Assembly (NCBI RefSeq): GCF_027889715.1
Contig: NZ_JAPJZH010000001.1
Span: 496,001-560,000 of the forward strand
Reading direction: 5' to 3'
Length of the DNA: 64,000 bases
Source of the DNA: Allohoeflea poritis
GTDB taxonomy: Bacteria; Pseudomonadota; Alphaproteobacteria; Rhizobiales; Rhizobiaceae
A program made the position numbers and the translations under genes. The notes under the pieces were generated by a model that worked only from the letters and a program-made list of their open reading frames with translations, had not been told where the DNA came from and made no database searches. Shown one piece after another: positions 63,091 to 64,000 of the stretch. Every line of letters begins with the position of its first letter. Position 1 is the first letter of the stretch.

Positions 63091-64000
63091 ATGCAAATTT
63101 CCCGCAAATTGCCTTTGGCCGCAGTCCTCATGACTCTGTTTGCCGTCGCCGCCACCAGCATGGGCGGGCTTTATGTTGCAGCACAAGCCAACATCTCGGA
63201 AGTGGAGGACAAGCTTACGGCCCTGGCGATCGGCAAGAAAAATGAGCTTTTTCAATATTTTTCCAGCATCAACAAAGACATCGAATTCGTTTCTGAAAAC
63301 CGCACGACAATCGAGGCGCTTGAACTGATCGCGTTTGAGTACAGCCTGTATGAGGGAAAAGCTCAGGACACGCTGCAGCAGCGCTACATCACGGACAACC
63401 CGAACCCGGATGAACTGCATCTCCTGACCAATCCGGACATCGATGTGTATGACAACGTCCATGCGCACTATCACGACTATTTTTCCCGTTTTGTCGTCGA
63501 CTACGGATATAGTGACATACTGCTTGTCGAGCCCGGCGGAGAGGTGGTCTACTCGGTCTCGAAGCAACCCGATTTCGCGACGAACCTCGTCAATGGCGAC
63601 TGGAAGAGTTCCGGTCTCGCCGAAGGCTTCTCCGCGGCAATGAAACTGCCGAAAGGCGAAAACGCAGCGTTCGTCGATATGAAACGTTACGGCCCGGCCG
63701 GCGGCGCGCCCGCGGCTTTTGTTGCCCGACCGGTTTTCAAGAAAGACAAGCCAATCGGTGCCGTGGTGCTCAGCGTACCATCATTGAAAATCGCGCAGAT
63801 CCTGTCCGGCCGGGAAGGCCTTGGGAAAACCGGGGAAACCATCCTGCTCAACCGGGACGGATATATGCTCTTCGATTCTGCGTATACCGAGGGCGACGAT
63901 ACGCTGACGCACCAGGTAACGTCCCCGCTTCTGGCTGAAGCTCTGGCCGATGGTACGGCGACCGGTGCATTTGACGGTTTTCGAGACGGTTCGGTCCGCG
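63091..64000 (+). CDS. Methyl-accepting chemotaxis protein, 5' part
   Basis: 303 complete codons before the window ends. An N-terminal membrane helix (about 8-28) precedes a periplasmic sensor with the dCache/McpS-type signature YHDYFSRFVVDYGYSDILLVEPGGEVVYSVSKQPDFATNLVNGDWKSSGLAEGF and a second LBD part KPIGAVVLSVPSLKIAQILSGREGLGKTGETILLNRDGYMLFDS. The second membrane helix, HAMP and signalling tip lie beyond 64000. Small-molecule attractant unknown. Confidence 0.85.
   Translation, partial: MQISRKLPLAAVLMTLFAVAATSMGGLYVAAQANISEVEDKLTALAIGKKNELFQYFSSINKDIEFVSENRTTIEALELIAFEYSLYEGKAQDTLQQRYITDNPNPDELHLLTNPDIDVYDNVHAHYHDYFSRFVVDYGYSDILLVEPGGEVVYSVSKQPDFATNLVNGDWKSSGLAEGFSAAMKLPKGENAAFVDMKRYGPAGGAPAAFVARPVFKKDKPIGAVVLSVPSLKIAQILSGREGLGKTGETILLNRDGYMLFDSAYTEGDDTLTHQVTSPLLAEALADGTATGAFDGFRDGSVR

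Overview
This 64 kb window is GC-rich, densely coded chromosomal DNA from an alphaproteobacterium, most likely a Hyphomicrobiales (Rhizobiales) member close to Rhizobiaceae/Phyllobacteriaceae. The evidence is a frcR-frcBCAK fructose locus arranged as in Sinorhizobium, a thiOSGE operon behind a TPP riboswitch, a DUF992 protein, and many LysR/MerR/PadR/ROK-controlled small operons. I saw no rRNA, tRNA, insertion sequence, prophage or CRISPR array. Species-level assignment is not possible from the sequence alone.

Layout. 1-13.9 kb: a GltS-type glutamate symporter, an ArsR/AHSA1 pair with two operators, a TPR/membrane protein pair of unknown role, a LysR-controlled VOC plus exported isochorismatase-fold hydrolase, a 1-Cys peroxiredoxin, a MerR/CDF metal-efflux pair with a 19-bp-spacer promoter, a degenerate SDR next to a LysR gene, a taurine-pyruvate-type aminotransferase and a probable small RNA. 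13.9-17.8 kb: the four-gene Anbu operon (ATP-grasp, alpha-E, transglutaminase, Anbu peptidase). 17.9-25.4 kb: the most notable locus. It holds a 1077-residue self-sufficient reductive dehalogenase (duplicated B12-fold region, two 4Fe-4S clusters, fused FMN/NAD(P)H/2Fe-2S reductase), its MarR regulator and, divergently, a 2-hydroxyacid dehydrogenase and two paralogous MFS-like transporters.

25.4-48.9 kb: FMN-binding glutamate synthase-like protein, DUF992 protein, CopA copper ATPase, PadR regulator with an ATGT-N8-ACAT operator facing a SnoaL-like/dienoyl-CoA-reductase-like pair, a UGT-like glycosyltransferase, a threonine dehydratase-like enzyme, the thiamin operon, ferredoxin-NADP reductase, a serine hydrolase, a GT11 fucosyltransferase with a sulfotransferase, and an OmpR/EnvZ-type pair divergent from an exported multi-EF-hand protein.

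47.7-64 kb is mainly sugar metabolism: the ROK regulator and frcBCAK, a short AraC relic, then a CUT1 sugar ABC transporter with two sugar isomerase/epimerase and two Gfo/Idh/MocA dehydrogenase genes behind two identical LacI-type operators, an AEC transporter, and the 5' part of a chemotaxis receptor cut by the window end.

Part of the regulation is readable in the DNA: ArsR, MerR, MarR, PadR, ROK, LacI-type and OmpR-type sites were located by their dyads or repeats. Both sugar transporter operons carry a perfect hairpin between the binding-protein gene and the first permease gene.
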